Notes under the pieces: generated by a model
Seen by the model: only the letters and a program-made list of their open reading frames with translations
The model's database searches: none
What the model was told of the DNA's origin: nothing
Shown here: positions 35,667-45,304 of the stretch, piece by piece
Layout: every line of letters begins with the position of its first letter
Position numbering within the stretch: the stretch's first letter is position 1
Assembly: GCA_024398125.1 (NCBI GenBank)
Contig: JAKSJO010000001.1
Location: 62,001-126,000, forward strand
DNA: 64,000 nt
Direction of reading: 5' to 3'
Source: Bacteroidales bacterium
Lineage (GTDB): Bacteria; Bacteroidota; Bacteroidia; Bacteroidales; UBA932
Made by a program: the position numbers and the translations under genes

Positions 35667-38651
35667 CTAGAAGTTGTCAATAGCCGGTGTTACCGCATTA
35701 CGTTTTCCGATGGTCGTTTCAATAGTGAACCCATTCATGACTCCACCACGTGCAACACCATCCATATCTGCCTGCCACCAGTTTCCCTGGCAGACATTAT
35801 CTCCATCCGTCATTGTTCCTATCGTTGTGATATTGTCCTTGTCATAGTATGAGTATCCCAAGATTGCACCATGATGCAGCTTGTCATTATTGCCTTCTTC
35901 TGTATTTGGGAACGTGTGCTGGTACCAGCTTGCACAATCTACGATGGACACATGAGGGTAATCATGGTCGCCGTCTATGACATTATCCACCGTGCCGCCA
36001 AGAATGCCTCCGTAGAATGTATTCATCTTGCCAGAGCCTGTGGCAATGTCGAAAGTCTTGCTGTTGGTAATCTGGTAATATGTACAATTGGTGATCGAAG
36101 CCTGTGATGCGCAGGCCACGACTCCTCCGACATAGCGTTTACCGTCATTTGAACCACCTCCGTCCGGTGTCCATGAAAGGATGGATCCTTTGACCTGACA
36201 ATTATCCACCACGCCGCCACGATGCGCCCAGCATACCAATCCCGATGCCGTGGCAGCCTGTACATAGGTATCCTCCAGCATCTTTACTTTCACGTTGCGA
36301 ATCACACCATAGTTGCCGTTTATGCCTTCTGTTCCAAGAGTCTTCGGCTGCCGTACAGAATATGCAAGGGGAGCGATGGCGTCGGTAGCATCGTTTATTC
36401 CTTCTGAATTCGTTCCCGGTACCGCAATCAAAGGCTTTGCAAGTTCGATGGTAAGATCATGTACATAGCCCGTGATATTGGAGAATAGCATGTGAGCTGA
36501 CGAACCAGTTGCAGCATCCAGAGTGATTGTATTTCCACCGCCGTCCAGTTCGCAATAGATGTTTCCGCCGCTGAAATCGCCCTGGGTTGATATTTCCTCC
36601 GATACCACACCGTAGTCCCATGATTCTGCCATTACGGTGAAACTGTCGGAAATACGATACTTATAATCTATTCGGTTATGAGAAGGGTTCAGCAGGGCTT
36701 CCAGTTCTTCCTGACTGGACAGAACACCATGGTATTTCGCATCCGATACATTCGTTCCGGCGCCGGGATTTTCAGCCAATGTCGGCCATGCGTTGCCGCT
36801 GACGTTCATATTGCTTGCGTTTGCAGTATGGATGATATTCTTGAAATCCTCAACATTCTGCAGCAAGGTGATGCCGTAGGCAAAGGTATTGTTGGTAAGT
36901 CGTCCCTGTGCCTTTCCGACTATACCGCCGCCCTTCACATTGTTTCCTCCATTGACAGATGCATACATGACGCATCTGTCGATTGTCGGGATAGTGGAAT
37001 TGTCCGTCGGTGGCAAAGACTGAGCGGCAATACCGCCGATGAACGTCTCGGAGCTTTCATCATCGGCAAATACCGGCATTGACGAACTGCTGTTCGTGAT
37101 ATAGCCATGGTTCATCACCACAAAGCCGGCACGGGTCGCAGGAACCGCAATGGAACCGGAAACCAGAGAGATATTGTCGATTGTTCCCTCATTCGTTTCA
37201 GCTATCGCAGATGGGATTGGAGATGTGTTGTTCATAAGAACAGTTCCCTGTATGAGGTTGCCTGTGGATGTGATGGTCTTGAACAGGCGACCGGAAGATG
37301 TGAGGGTCGCGCTGGCCAGGTTCAAGGTCGCCTTAAGCTCGAAGTCGTCGTAGTTGGTCCATGGGTCATCATCTTCATCCAGCTCCAGCTCGGTTGCACC
37401 TATGATTGCCATGTTGCCCGAAGAATTGAGATCAGAATCTCCTAAGAAATCGATGAGATCTTGGCGAGACTTGATGACAGTAGGATCGCCATTGCGGCCG
37501 TAGTCGTCACAGATTGTCGATGTGACCACCTCTGTCCAGTCTTCTATCCAGGCTGTTATGAATACTATTCGGCTGGTCTCCAGCGTTGCTTCTATAGTGA
37601 GGTGTTTTCCTGCTGTAAGGTTGTATGCCGATTCCAATGCGGCTGCATTCTCGGCAGTAGGGTTCTGGAATCTTGAGTCGTTGTTGGCGAAGAATGAGAA
37701 ATGAAGACCGGAAAGGTTGATTTGCGCAATCTTGTCCTCCACAGCATTTGTATAGTAGTCGTGCGGCTCCACAATCGCGTCGAACCTGAGGTTCATGCGT
37801 TCTTCCGCATTACCGTTCACATCCTCCTGATACTCAACCGAAGCCTGCCCTACAAGCGGTTGACTTACAGATACCGGAGCATCTCCAGACTTGTAACTGA
37901 AAATAGAAGCCTGAACATTTGGGTTGTAAGTATTGTCCTGCTCATTGTACTTCGCGTCAACGGTTTCACGCTTGACACCCTTTCCAGCCTTAAGGATAAT
38001 GGTCACCCAGGAGCGCTCGTGCTGCATGAAAAGAGGGATCTTCTTATAGTCCTCGGGGGTCTTCATCTCCCCGGCGGCATCGTGCCATGCCTTGTTAAGC
38101 TGATACCACTCCTTGCTGGTATGATAGTTCGGCGCAGCTATCACATCGGGCGCATCTCCGTTCTCTGGCTCGAAAGGGGAGAACGCGTAACCATGGAGAC
38201 GGTCCTGGCGAAGCCATTTCTCTGCCGTACTCTGGTCCGATGCAACCTGATCCGAGCCTGCTGTAGCCTCGAAGGCATACTTCACTGCATTCGACTCCCA
38301 GAGCAGAGGTTTTGTGTTGGCTTTGGCCTCAAGTGTGCCGTCTATGTCATATACGGTCGGAGTTCCCGCTGCATTTGTCGTTACCGGAACATACATGCTG
38401 CTGCCCACCACCGGCGTGGAAGCGTCCAGCATCTTGATGGTGAGCTCATAATCTCTTGCAATGGTCTGATAGCCACTCAGCAATTCCGTATTCAACGCAC
38501 GGGTTGAGAGCCCAAGCTTAGGCACGCTGGTGGTAAAAGACACTTTCTCGCCAACCTCTATTCCGCCGGCGACCTCCTCCTGTGGAGTGAGATTGTCGAC
38601 GCAGGAAGTGAGACATGTCAAAAGGCACAGTATGTATATCAGTTTCTTCAT
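35667..38651 (-). CDS. Largest fimbrillin-like lipoprotein, beta-helix-like C-terminal region (994 aa)
   Basis: Lipobox with Cys17 (LTSC) and a T-R-A motif at 50-52. The fimbrillin domain includes IPLFMQHERSWVTIIL (His211) and the closing strand FITAWIEDWTEV (364-375). From about residue 390 the protein turns into a long series of Gly- and Asn-rich turns with short strands (AIAETNEGTIDNISL, AGFVVMNHGYITNSS, GGIVGKAQGRLTNNT, GVVACASQASITNCTYY). This is the pattern of GLUG/right-handed beta-helix adhesins. Its ATG directly follows the stop of the previous gene with no gap. Best candidate in the locus for a large tip adhesin. Confidence 0.82.
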   Translation of the reverse strand: MKKLIYILCLLTCLTSCVDNLTPQEEVAGGIEVGEKVSFTTSVPKLGLSTRALNTELLSGYQTIARDYELTIKMLDASTPVVGSSMYVPVTTNAAGTPTVYDIDGTLEAKANTKPLLWESNAVKYAFEATAGSDQVASDQSTAEKWLRQDRLHGYAFSPFEPENGDAPDVIAAPNYHTSKEWYQLNKAWHDAAGEMKTPEDYKKIPLFMQHERSWVTIILKAGKGVKRETVDAKYNEQDNTYNPNVQASIFSYKSGDAPVSVSQPLVGQASVEYQEDVNGNAEERMNLRFDAIVEPHDYYTNAVEDKIAQINLSGLHFSFFANNDSRFQNPTAENAAALESAYNLTAGKHLTIEATLETSRIVFITAWIEDWTEVVTSTICDDYGRNGDPTVIKSRQDLIDFLGDSDLNSSGNMAIIGATELELDEDDDPWTNYDDFELKATLNLASATLTSSGRLFKTITSTGNLIQGTVLMNNTSPIPSAIAETNEGTIDNISLVSGSIAVPATRAGFVVMNHGYITNSSSSMPVFADDESSETFIGGIAAQSLPPTDNSTIPTIDRCVMYASVNGGNNVKGGGIVGKAQGRLTNNTFAYGITLLQNVEDFKNIIHTANASNMNVSGNAWPTLAENPGAGTNVSDAKYHGVLSSQEELEALLNPSHNRIDYKYRISDSFTVMAESWDYGVVSEEISTQGDFSGGNIYCELDGGGNTITLDAATGSSAHMLFSNITGYVHDLTIELAKPLIAVPGTNSEGINDATDAIAPLAYSVRQPKTLGTEGINGNYGVIRNVKVKMLEDTYVQAATASGLVCWAHRGGVVDNCQVKGSILSWTPDGGGSNDGKRYVGGVVACASQASITNCTYYQITNSKTFDIATGSGKMNTFYGGILGGTVDNVIDGDHDYPHVSIVDCASWYQHTFPNTEEGNNDKLHHGAILGYSYYDKDNITTIGTMTDGDNVCQGNWWQADMDGVARGGVMNGFTIETTIGKRNAVTPAIDNF

Positions 38652-40412
38652 CTATTGCTTGATAAAACCATCAACATCGTAAACTTCCTGGTTTTCTTCC
38701 CATGGAATGATCTCGGTACGGATGACAGCCAGGGTACCGCGCCTGAGCTCCATGTTCCAGATGTATTTCTTGCCCTGCTCCAACAGGCGCAGGGGCTGTC
38801 CCTGGTCATTCTTTTCTGGAACGCGGAATGTAGATACATGTTCGATTCCGCCATCTTCATGCCATGAGATACGAATAGCCTGCAGTCGACCGAAGGTAAT
38901 GCCCTCGTACGACTTCACAATCTTGCTGATATTCATCTCGTCATCCGTGAGGGGAGTACGCTCAAACATATTGAAACAAGACCCATATGGATTTGTCTCC
39001 AGCTGCTCATCGGTGTAATCCGTAGCTACGATTTCCTTGAATGTACTTGACTTGAAGCCGGCAGGTACATTAAGAGTTCCATCCGGATTCATCGAGGTAA
39101 ACATGTATCCCGTATTCGTCACTCCGAGCAGCTGAACACTGTCTATCTGCTCTTTCGTGATCAGTACCGAATTGTCCACAGAGTTCTTAAGGTTGACCTG
39201 CACCTGGCTGAACTGATGCTTGAAGTACAGATGCACACGGTTGTTTTCCATTACAGAAGAGGTTGGAACCTTTCCTGTGGCAAGAGCCTGGAGGATATCA
39301 GGCTGCTGTGACATAGCCGTTTTGGTGCCGCTCGAAAGATCAAAGGCCATGGCAGGGTATTCTTCGATGATCTCCGTGTTTTCCTTGCTCTCATAGATCT
39401 GGAAGCAGCATACGTACTTGACGGTTGGACATATCACCAATCCGCGGCTGTCACATTCGTAAAACTTCTCATCTGACGGATCCTGGAATGCAATCATGGT
39501 TCCATCGGAATCGACAACGAATGTTCCCAGGCTGGTGACCTGAGTATTGCTGGTATCTCCCGTATATTCTTTTTTGGACTCTGTATCGTATATGGTCATC
39601 TTGTACCACTGTGTCTTGCGATGAGTCGCATCGATATCTATATACGAGCTGGAGTAGCCGGCAGGCCTTTCTATCGTACAGTATATGCACCTGCTTTCAA
39701 AATCATAGTATGGGGTGACGGAAGGCAGGTCACCAAGGGTACTGGCGAATGCTTTCTGGGCAGCCTGCGACTCGGCGGATTTGATGCCCGTGGTGCCATC
39801 AGCCTTCATGAAATCGCGCAGAGCAATTCTGTTGGTGAAAGGCGAAGAATAATTGTAGACCAAGATATTTTTCTCCAGCCATGTTGCTTCCTTCTTACCG
39901 GTATGGTACTCATATTCAGAGTAGGGTTTCGATTCTGAAAAATGCATTGACGATCCTTTGATCGTCGTCGCCTCGTTCAGATCTGTCCATGCCAGGAAGG
40001 CGTGCTCCCTACGGTTCTGCCAGTAGAAGGTTGGAGCGAACTCGTCATTCCCGTAGATATCCTCACGCTGCGCCGTCAAGGGATAACTGTTCTTCCAGTA
40101 CAACGCGTTGCCGACTCCCTTATCATCTACCTTCAACCATGCCGTATGGGCAAGATCGACATCATAATTGTCACCACTGTCAGGAGTCTTGTAGTACATC
40201 TTGCATACAAAACGGTGTGCGGCAGGCATATAGTAGGTCTTGGCATCCGCACGGGTCGAGATGACAGCATCTGTGGTACCCGCAGAAAGCAGGACCTTCT
40301 CTCCCGTGCCGGTTTCATTGCCGCTGCCGACAACTACTTCCAACCTATCGGAACAGGCTGCCAGAACTGTGGTAAACAGTAAAACAATGTATATGTCAAT
40401 CCTTTTCTTCAC
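38652..40412 (-). CDS. Fimbrillin-like lipoprotein (586 aa), GTG start
   Basis: The only start compatible with the lipoprotein signal is a GTG at 40412 (reading MKKRIDIYIVLL; Cys20 in LAAC); no in-frame ATG lies nearby. A T-R-A motif is at 53-55. The fimbrillin core strand is VHLYFKHQFSQVQVNL, and the chain ends in IPWEENQEVYDVDGFIKQ. The sequence is longer than a standard single-domain pilin because of extended Tyr- and Lys-rich loops in its first half. No beta-helix region is seen. Role within the pilus is unknown; 21 bases separate it from the upstream double-domain pilin. Confidence 0.78.
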   Translation of the reverse strand: MKKRIDIYIVLLFTTVLAACSDRLEVVVGSGNETGTGEKVLLSAGTTDAVISTRADAKTYYMPAAHRFVCKMYYKTPDSGDNYDVDLAHTAWLKVDDKGVGNALYWKNSYPLTAQREDIYGNDEFAPTFYWQNRREHAFLAWTDLNEATTIKGSSMHFSESKPYSEYEYHTGKKEATWLEKNILVYNYSSPFTNRIALRDFMKADGTTGIKSAESQAAQKAFASTLGDLPSVTPYYDFESRCIYCTIERPAGYSSSYIDIDATHRKTQWYKMTIYDTESKKEYTGDTSNTQVTSLGTFVVDSDGTMIAFQDPSDEKFYECDSRGLVICPTVKYVCCFQIYESKENTEIIEEYPAMAFDLSSGTKTAMSQQPDILQALATGKVPTSSVMENNRVHLYFKHQFSQVQVNLKNSVDNSVLITKEQIDSVQLLGVTNTGYMFTSMNPDGTLNVPAGFKSSTFKEIVATDYTDEQLETNPYGSCFNMFERTPLTDDEMNISKIVKSYEGITFGRLQAIRISWHEDGGIEHVSTFRVPEKNDQGQPLRLLEQGKKYIWNMELRRGTLAVIRTEIIPWEENQEVYDVDGFIKQ

Positions 40413-40433
40413 TTCTCTTCGAGTTAAACCCGT

Positions 40434-42980
40434 TTAATCCCAATCCAATGTAGCACTTCCGCTACCGGTTTTCTCGTCCCACTGCTTAATGAGAGCGCGG
40501 AAGGTTATCTGCTCCTTGCCCAGGGTAATCTCATATGTATAGTGCTCGCCGCGCTTCCACTCCTGAATAGGTTTGAGGTCGTTTGTAGTTATGCACTTGG
40601 ACATCTCAATGCTGTAACGGGAGCCATCCTCCAGTGTAACATACATCATGATTTTGTTACCTACCGATCTGAGTTCGCCTGGGGTATGCTGCTCGGAGCT
40701 ATCGGACTTTTTGTAGCACTTGAGAGTTGAGGTAGTGGCCTTGATCGAATTGGCGTTGACTGCATAGTGTGCCTGCACCTCCGGAGTTTTGATATCACTC
40801 GTTGTCAGTTCATTATACCCCTGCTCGTAAGTCTTCTCATATCCAGGGTCGTCTGGTTTACGGCCTTCTGAATCGTTTGCAAGATGCTTTGCGTTCTCTT
40901 CATCACACTCTGGCTGGGTATAATTCACCGGCGCCTGATAAGCAATGAAGTCGAGGCTCGCGGTTACATATGTCTCAGGTGTTGAACCATCATCAATGGA
41001 TGTACCATTGGAATAAATGCGCGTCAACTCACCTGCATCGTAATTGACAGGAGTTAGCGTCGATGTAAGGTAGTAAGCTCCATCACCACCACCGGTAGGC
41101 ATTGATGTGTCGTCGCTATAGATTTTCGTCAGCTCGGAAGTCTGGTAGAACGTCGGAGTAACACCGCGCTCAGAACCATTCGCCAACTTGGTCAGCGACT
41201 GAGGAATGACAATCTGGTCTTTGATCTGGCTGGCATTTTCGATGGTGAAAGGATTCGGATTCGTATTCGTATCAGAGATTTCGGTATTGCCGTTGACCAT
41301 ATCAAGGGTTCCTCCGTCATACAGGTTGATGATGGAAATCTTAGCATTTGTCAGATCAACTTTATCTTCGCCGTCTGTAGTCTCCAGTTTAACTGAAATC
41401 TTGCTCATGGCGTGCTTGAAGGTAAGCGGTACGTTACCGGTACGTGGATTGATCTGGACCTCATCAGAAGTACCTACCTTCGAACCGTCCGCATCAACAT
41501 CATCGCATGCATAGCCCCATAGAATATCGCTACCCTGACTCATTGCAGTCGTCGAACCAGCCGGAGACAACGCTCTGAAATAAGAATAATCTGCTTGGCC
41601 AGTCCAATAGATGACAGGGTCGTAAACCCATTTGTCCGTGCTCCATGTCAGGGAGGTAGTCTTGGTTGTGAAGGATGTATTCACATCGTTCTTATAGACA
41701 TCAAAGCCTGCGGTCTTCAAAGCACCGTCTATATCTCCCGTAGCAGTGACGTCGCTGTCGAATTTTATCTCACCTTCAGCACTTGCTGTGACATTCTCCC
41801 AATCAACTATACTCGCCGACACCTCTATCCGCTGCTTCTTGAGGTTTACGACCAGCTTGTAGTTGACACCGGGAAGTGTGGTGCCGCCGCGCCCTGCATC
41901 GTAACTTTCCTCAGGTGAGTTCTTCGAAAGCTTTCCATCAGCTATGGTATACGCCTTGAGGTGGCTGGCCCATGTCTCATTACCCGATGCAGCAGGATAC
42001 ACAGTCTTCAGAATATCATCTGTAAGGTTGATATGGTATGTATTGCCATCAACAGTGATTTCAAGCAGTTTCTTTTCATCTTTCATCACTGTAGGTGCAA
42101 TGATAGCCTCGTAGACTCTTGTTCTGTCAGATACACCATCGGTTACCACTTCGTCTGAAACCATTTTCATCTTGATGAATGAAGATTCATCCGCAACAGT
42201 GGTATTGATTGTCTGTGCCTTCGCATTAACCTCTGTGCTACTAGTGTTAGCGAACAGTTTTACCGGGTCGTTGGATCCTGCAAAAACTTTTCCTGAAGCA
42301 TTGGCAGTGAATCCGTCGCTAAGAACAACATCCACTGTAATCTTGCTCATGGCATGCTTGTAGACAACAGGGAGCGGCTTGCGGTCGCTTACGGTATGAA
42401 CATATTTTATTTCTGCCTGCTTGCTTGGATCCTGTTCTTTAACGAAGCTATGATTAGCCCAAAGAAGGTCACTGTGCTTCAAGTTCGCTGCATTGGACTG
42501 GTCGGATGCAACAGACCAATTCTGGATAATGCCATTAGCGACATTGCTGCCTGTCAAGCCCGCACCTGGCGTCCCTCCGTTGAAGCAGAATCCGTATTCT
42601 ACACGGAGGAAACGGTCATCGTCGCGGATATCATTATCGTTGCTGCTGAAATCGTCCCAGTAAAGGACTGTACCAAGGTCGTCGGTTACCACGGTGCTTT
42701 CTGTCTTTCCGACTGTAAACTCAACAAGCTTTGCAATCTTCGACTCGTATGTATAAGGCTCCTGAGCACCACTACGTGCAACCTGCTGCACATATGCATA
42801 CAACTGGTCATTCTCTTCAAATGTTCCATTTACAGCCTTTGTCCTCCTGTAGGAGTCGTCAAGCGAGACGCTGACCTCCAACGGAGTCTTCTCCCCAGTA
42901 CCTGAAAGAGTGTACTCTTCCTTGGTACAGGAGATGGCGAGGACTGCCATCGCGGAAAGTATCAGATATCTGAATTTCAT
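40434..42980 (-). CDS. Tandem double-domain fimbrillin lipoprotein
   Basis: 848 residues from the ATG at 42980 (MKFRYLILSAM). A further ATG at 42989 and a TTG at 42998 are possible. Lipid Cys18 is followed by TKEE, and T-K-A is at 47-49. Two fimbrillin domains follow each other. The first has KHAMSKI (His209) and closes with SIVDWENV (391-396). The second has KHAMSKI again (His523) and closes with IKQWDEKTG (832-). The second domain holds an insert (about 607-745) with two imperfect copies of a motif (ELTKIYSDDTS and ELTRIYSNGTS) and DIKTPEVQAHY. First in this group of four consecutive double-domain pilins when read from the low-coordinate end. Confidence 0.82.
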   Translation of the reverse strand: MKFRYLILSAMAVLAISCTKEEYTLSGTGEKTPLEVSVSLDDSYRRTKAVNGTFEENDQLYAYVQQVARSGAQEPYTYESKIAKLVEFTVGKTESTVVTDDLGTVLYWDDFSSNDNDIRDDDRFLRVEYGFCFNGGTPGAGLTGSNVANGIIQNWSVASDQSNAANLKHSDLLWANHSFVKEQDPSKQAEIKYVHTVSDRKPLPVVYKHAMSKITVDVVLSDGFTANASGKVFAGSNDPVKLFANTSSTEVNAKAQTINTTVADESSFIKMKMVSDEVVTDGVSDRTRVYEAIIAPTVMKDEKKLLEITVDGNTYHINLTDDILKTVYPAASGNETWASHLKAYTIADGKLSKNSPEESYDAGRGGTTLPGVNYKLVVNLKKQRIEVSASIVDWENVTASAEGEIKFDSDVTATGDIDGALKTAGFDVYKNDVNTSFTTKTTSLTWSTDKWVYDPVIYWTGQADYSYFRALSPAGSTTAMSQGSDILWGYACDDVDADGSKVGTSDEVQINPRTGNVPLTFKHAMSKISVKLETTDGEDKVDLTNAKISIINLYDGGTLDMVNGNTEISDTNTNPNPFTIENASQIKDQIVIPQSLTKLANGSERGVTPTFYQTSELTKIYSDDTSMPTGGGDGAYYLTSTLTPVNYDAGELTRIYSNGTSIDDGSTPETYVTASLDFIAYQAPVNYTQPECDEENAKHLANDSEGRKPDDPGYEKTYEQGYNELTTSDIKTPEVQAHYAVNANSIKATTSTLKCYKKSDSSEQHTPGELRSVGNKIMMYVTLEDGSRYSIEMSKCITTNDLKPIQEWKRGEHYTYEITLGKEQITFRALIKQWDEKTGSGSATLDWD

Positions 42981-42998
42981 AATGCTCATCTTATTCAA

Positions 42999-45287
42999 TT
43001 ACAGCCAGAAATCACCGCCAGCAACGACTGGTATCCAGTCTACTATCGTAGCCTCGATCTTCATCTTTGTCTTGGTTATCTTGAGTGTGTAGACATAATG
43101 CTTTCCAGCCTCCCATTCGGAAATCTTTGTATTCTCCGGCGGGACGTCATTGCCTATCTTTGAGACGATGATATCCTTGATATCGATTGTATACGTGTCC
43201 TTATTCCCGTCCGGACCCGTCACAATCTGGAACTTCAACGGATTTCCGTCCTTACCTGTAAGGCTCTGTGGAATCACGGCGTCATGACGGTGGTAGAAAC
43301 TGTCCGTATACCCGGCAGGTGCAGTCGGTTTTGAATCAGGTTTGGCATCACTCACGGCTTTCTGGACGTAAGTGCCGTATGAAGTTCCTATAGCAGAACC
43401 ATCTTTAAGCAGCACATAACCCTGGTCATAACCATTAAGTATGCTTACAACAGCCTGCTCCGCGCTGCCTTCTCCAAAATCAATGTTATCCGACAGTGGA
43501 TTTTCATCTGAATCATATCCCGACGATACGAGCCTTACTTCTACCTGCGCCATGCGGTATGTGAAGTTCAAGGTGATCTTTCCTTCTGTGGCACTGATTC
43601 CCTGGGTTCCCTCATCAGGAGTCCAGGTCCCGTCTGCCTGCTTGTTTGAAGGAATGCCGATCATCAATGATGAAGGGAAAGAACTTGAGTTGTATTTCGC
43701 ATTCTGAACAAGTATTCCCTGATGTGGATTGGTATCAGCGTCTACAAAATCTGTCACTCCCGGGCCCGATTCGCTGCTGTTTGTCTTGGTCCTAGGATAT
43801 ACACCTCTGAAATAGTAGTAAGTGTTATGGTTCGGCCAATAGAATGGAGCAGGATCGTTTCCTAGATAAAGTTTGTTGTCAATCGCTCCAGTAGTATTAA
43901 ACCAACGGTTTTCTGCATAGAGGTTATCTGCATTCTTGGCTTCACCATAGAAGAACTCCGTTGGGGTATACTCCTTAGTCTTGCTTACATAAAGACTGAA
44001 GCTCTGGCTGAAAACATTGGAGGATGTCGCTTCATCTCCATAATTGGTCGTAATGTCGATCTTAGGGTCGGCAGGCGCTGCCGTGACATCCGTCCATTCT
44101 GCAACGGTAGCGGCTATATCGACATCGGTCTTGTTGACATTGATGTTAAGGATATAGTTCTTGCCTGATTCGGTCTTGTAATCATTGACTCCATTAATCG
44201 CGAGGCTTATCTTCTCGGCATCGATATAATAGACATTACCGTCGGCAACAATCTTTGCAATGGTCATAGCCTTGGCATCGTCTCCCGATGCACCGATTAC
44301 AGTTCCTGGATAAACCAAAGCTGTATACTGTACAGTATATTTAAACTCTTCCGATCCCTGATCCCATGCTGGATGTACATTGTCGAGTTTAGATTTGATT
44401 ATCTGTTTTGACTCCGACGTTCCTGTTGCCACTCCCGTCATCACGTTAACATTGCCATTGGTCATTGCATAGGCAATCTCTTCCTTGGATGAATTTCTGG
44501 AAAGAATATATACTTCTGGATCAGCTTCAAACTTATTTGGAGTATTGCCTACCAACGTCTGTCCTGCAGAGGCGGATGAAGGGAAACCGTTGTTCGCCTT
44601 GAGATTGATGGTAATCTTGCTCATGGCGTGCTTGAACTCAAGTATCTTTCCACTGGCCTTCTCGTCAAATTTGTAACAGCCGTCAGTACCTCCAGATTTG
44701 ATATTGTTCGATACCAGAAGGTCCTTTGCTACCCAGTCTGTCTGATTCTGGTCGGCATCCAGAGACCAGTTCAGAGCATTCCACTGCTTTCCGGCAGTTC
44801 CATCTATGACCGGTGCTGCCACACCATCAACTGCCGCAGCATAAATAGTAAGTCCTGCCACGCGTCCAGTCGTCTTATTCGCAGGATCGGCAGTGCCGTA
44901 GTCATCCCAATACAGTTTTTCAGTCTCATTGAACGTTACCGCATTATGCTTTGAGGCTGTCGCTGTCTCGGCCCCGACTGTGGCTGTAGTAACCTGGGTG
45001 ACAGTGTTAGAGGAGATAGTCCCATGAGGGGCTGAGCCATCGGCCTTACCCGTCCAAGTGCCGATTACCTGCATACGGAGTTGGGTGCCTTGTGTCAGAA
45101 GACCATGTTTTTCATGATTGTCTTCCGACCCGGCTTTGGTCATGACCATACTGCCACCCTCGTACGCACCGGCAGAGAGGCTGATGACATTGTCAGCTTC
45201 GCCGACAGTGTACACCGGCTCCTCTTTCTGGCAGGCAGAAAGAACAGCAATCGTTGCGAGTAAATATGTATAGCTTCTAAATCTCAT
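42999..45287 (-). CDS. Tandem double-domain fimbrillin lipoprotein (762 aa)
   Basis: Lipid Cys19 (LSAC) is followed by QKEE. A T-K-A motif is at 50-52. Domain 1 has EFKHAMSKITINL (His220) and closes with TVAEWTDV (393-400). Domain 2 has a weaker copy of the same strand, LNFTYRMAQVEVRL (about 573-586), and closes with ATIVDWIPV at about 746, only 9 residues before the C-terminus. The two halves are each about the size of a whole FimA-type subunit, so the gene looks like an internal duplication or fusion of two pilin genes. 17 bases separate it from the upstream paralogue. Confidence 0.82.
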   Translation of the reverse strand: MRFRSYTYLLATIAVLSACQKEEPVYTVGEADNVISLSAGAYEGGSMVMTKAGSEDNHEKHGLLTQGTQLRMQVIGTWTGKADGSAPHGTISSNTVTQVTTATVGAETATASKHNAVTFNETEKLYWDDYGTADPANKTTGRVAGLTIYAAAVDGVAAPVIDGTAGKQWNALNWSLDADQNQTDWVAKDLLVSNNIKSGGTDGCYKFDEKASGKILEFKHAMSKITINLKANNGFPSSASAGQTLVGNTPNKFEADPEVYILSRNSSKEEIAYAMTNGNVNVMTGVATGTSESKQIIKSKLDNVHPAWDQGSEEFKYTVQYTALVYPGTVIGASGDDAKAMTIAKIVADGNVYYIDAEKISLAINGVNDYKTESGKNYILNINVNKTDVDIAATVAEWTDVTAAPADPKIDITTNYGDEATSSNVFSQSFSLYVSKTKEYTPTEFFYGEAKNADNLYAENRWFNTTGAIDNKLYLGNDPAPFYWPNHNTYYYFRGVYPRTKTNSSESGPGVTDFVDADTNPHQGILVQNAKYNSSSFPSSLMIGIPSNKQADGTWTPDEGTQGISATEGKITLNFTYRMAQVEVRLVSSGYDSDENPLSDNIDFGEGSAEQAVVSILNGYDQGYVLLKDGSAIGTSYGTYVQKAVSDAKPDSKPTAPAGYTDSFYHRHDAVIPQSLTGKDGNPLKFQIVTGPDGNKDTYTIDIKDIIVSKIGNDVPPENTKISEWEAGKHYVYTLKITKTKMKIEATIVDWIPVVAGGDFWL

Positions 45288-45304
45288 TTAAAAAAGCGTA
45301 AAGT

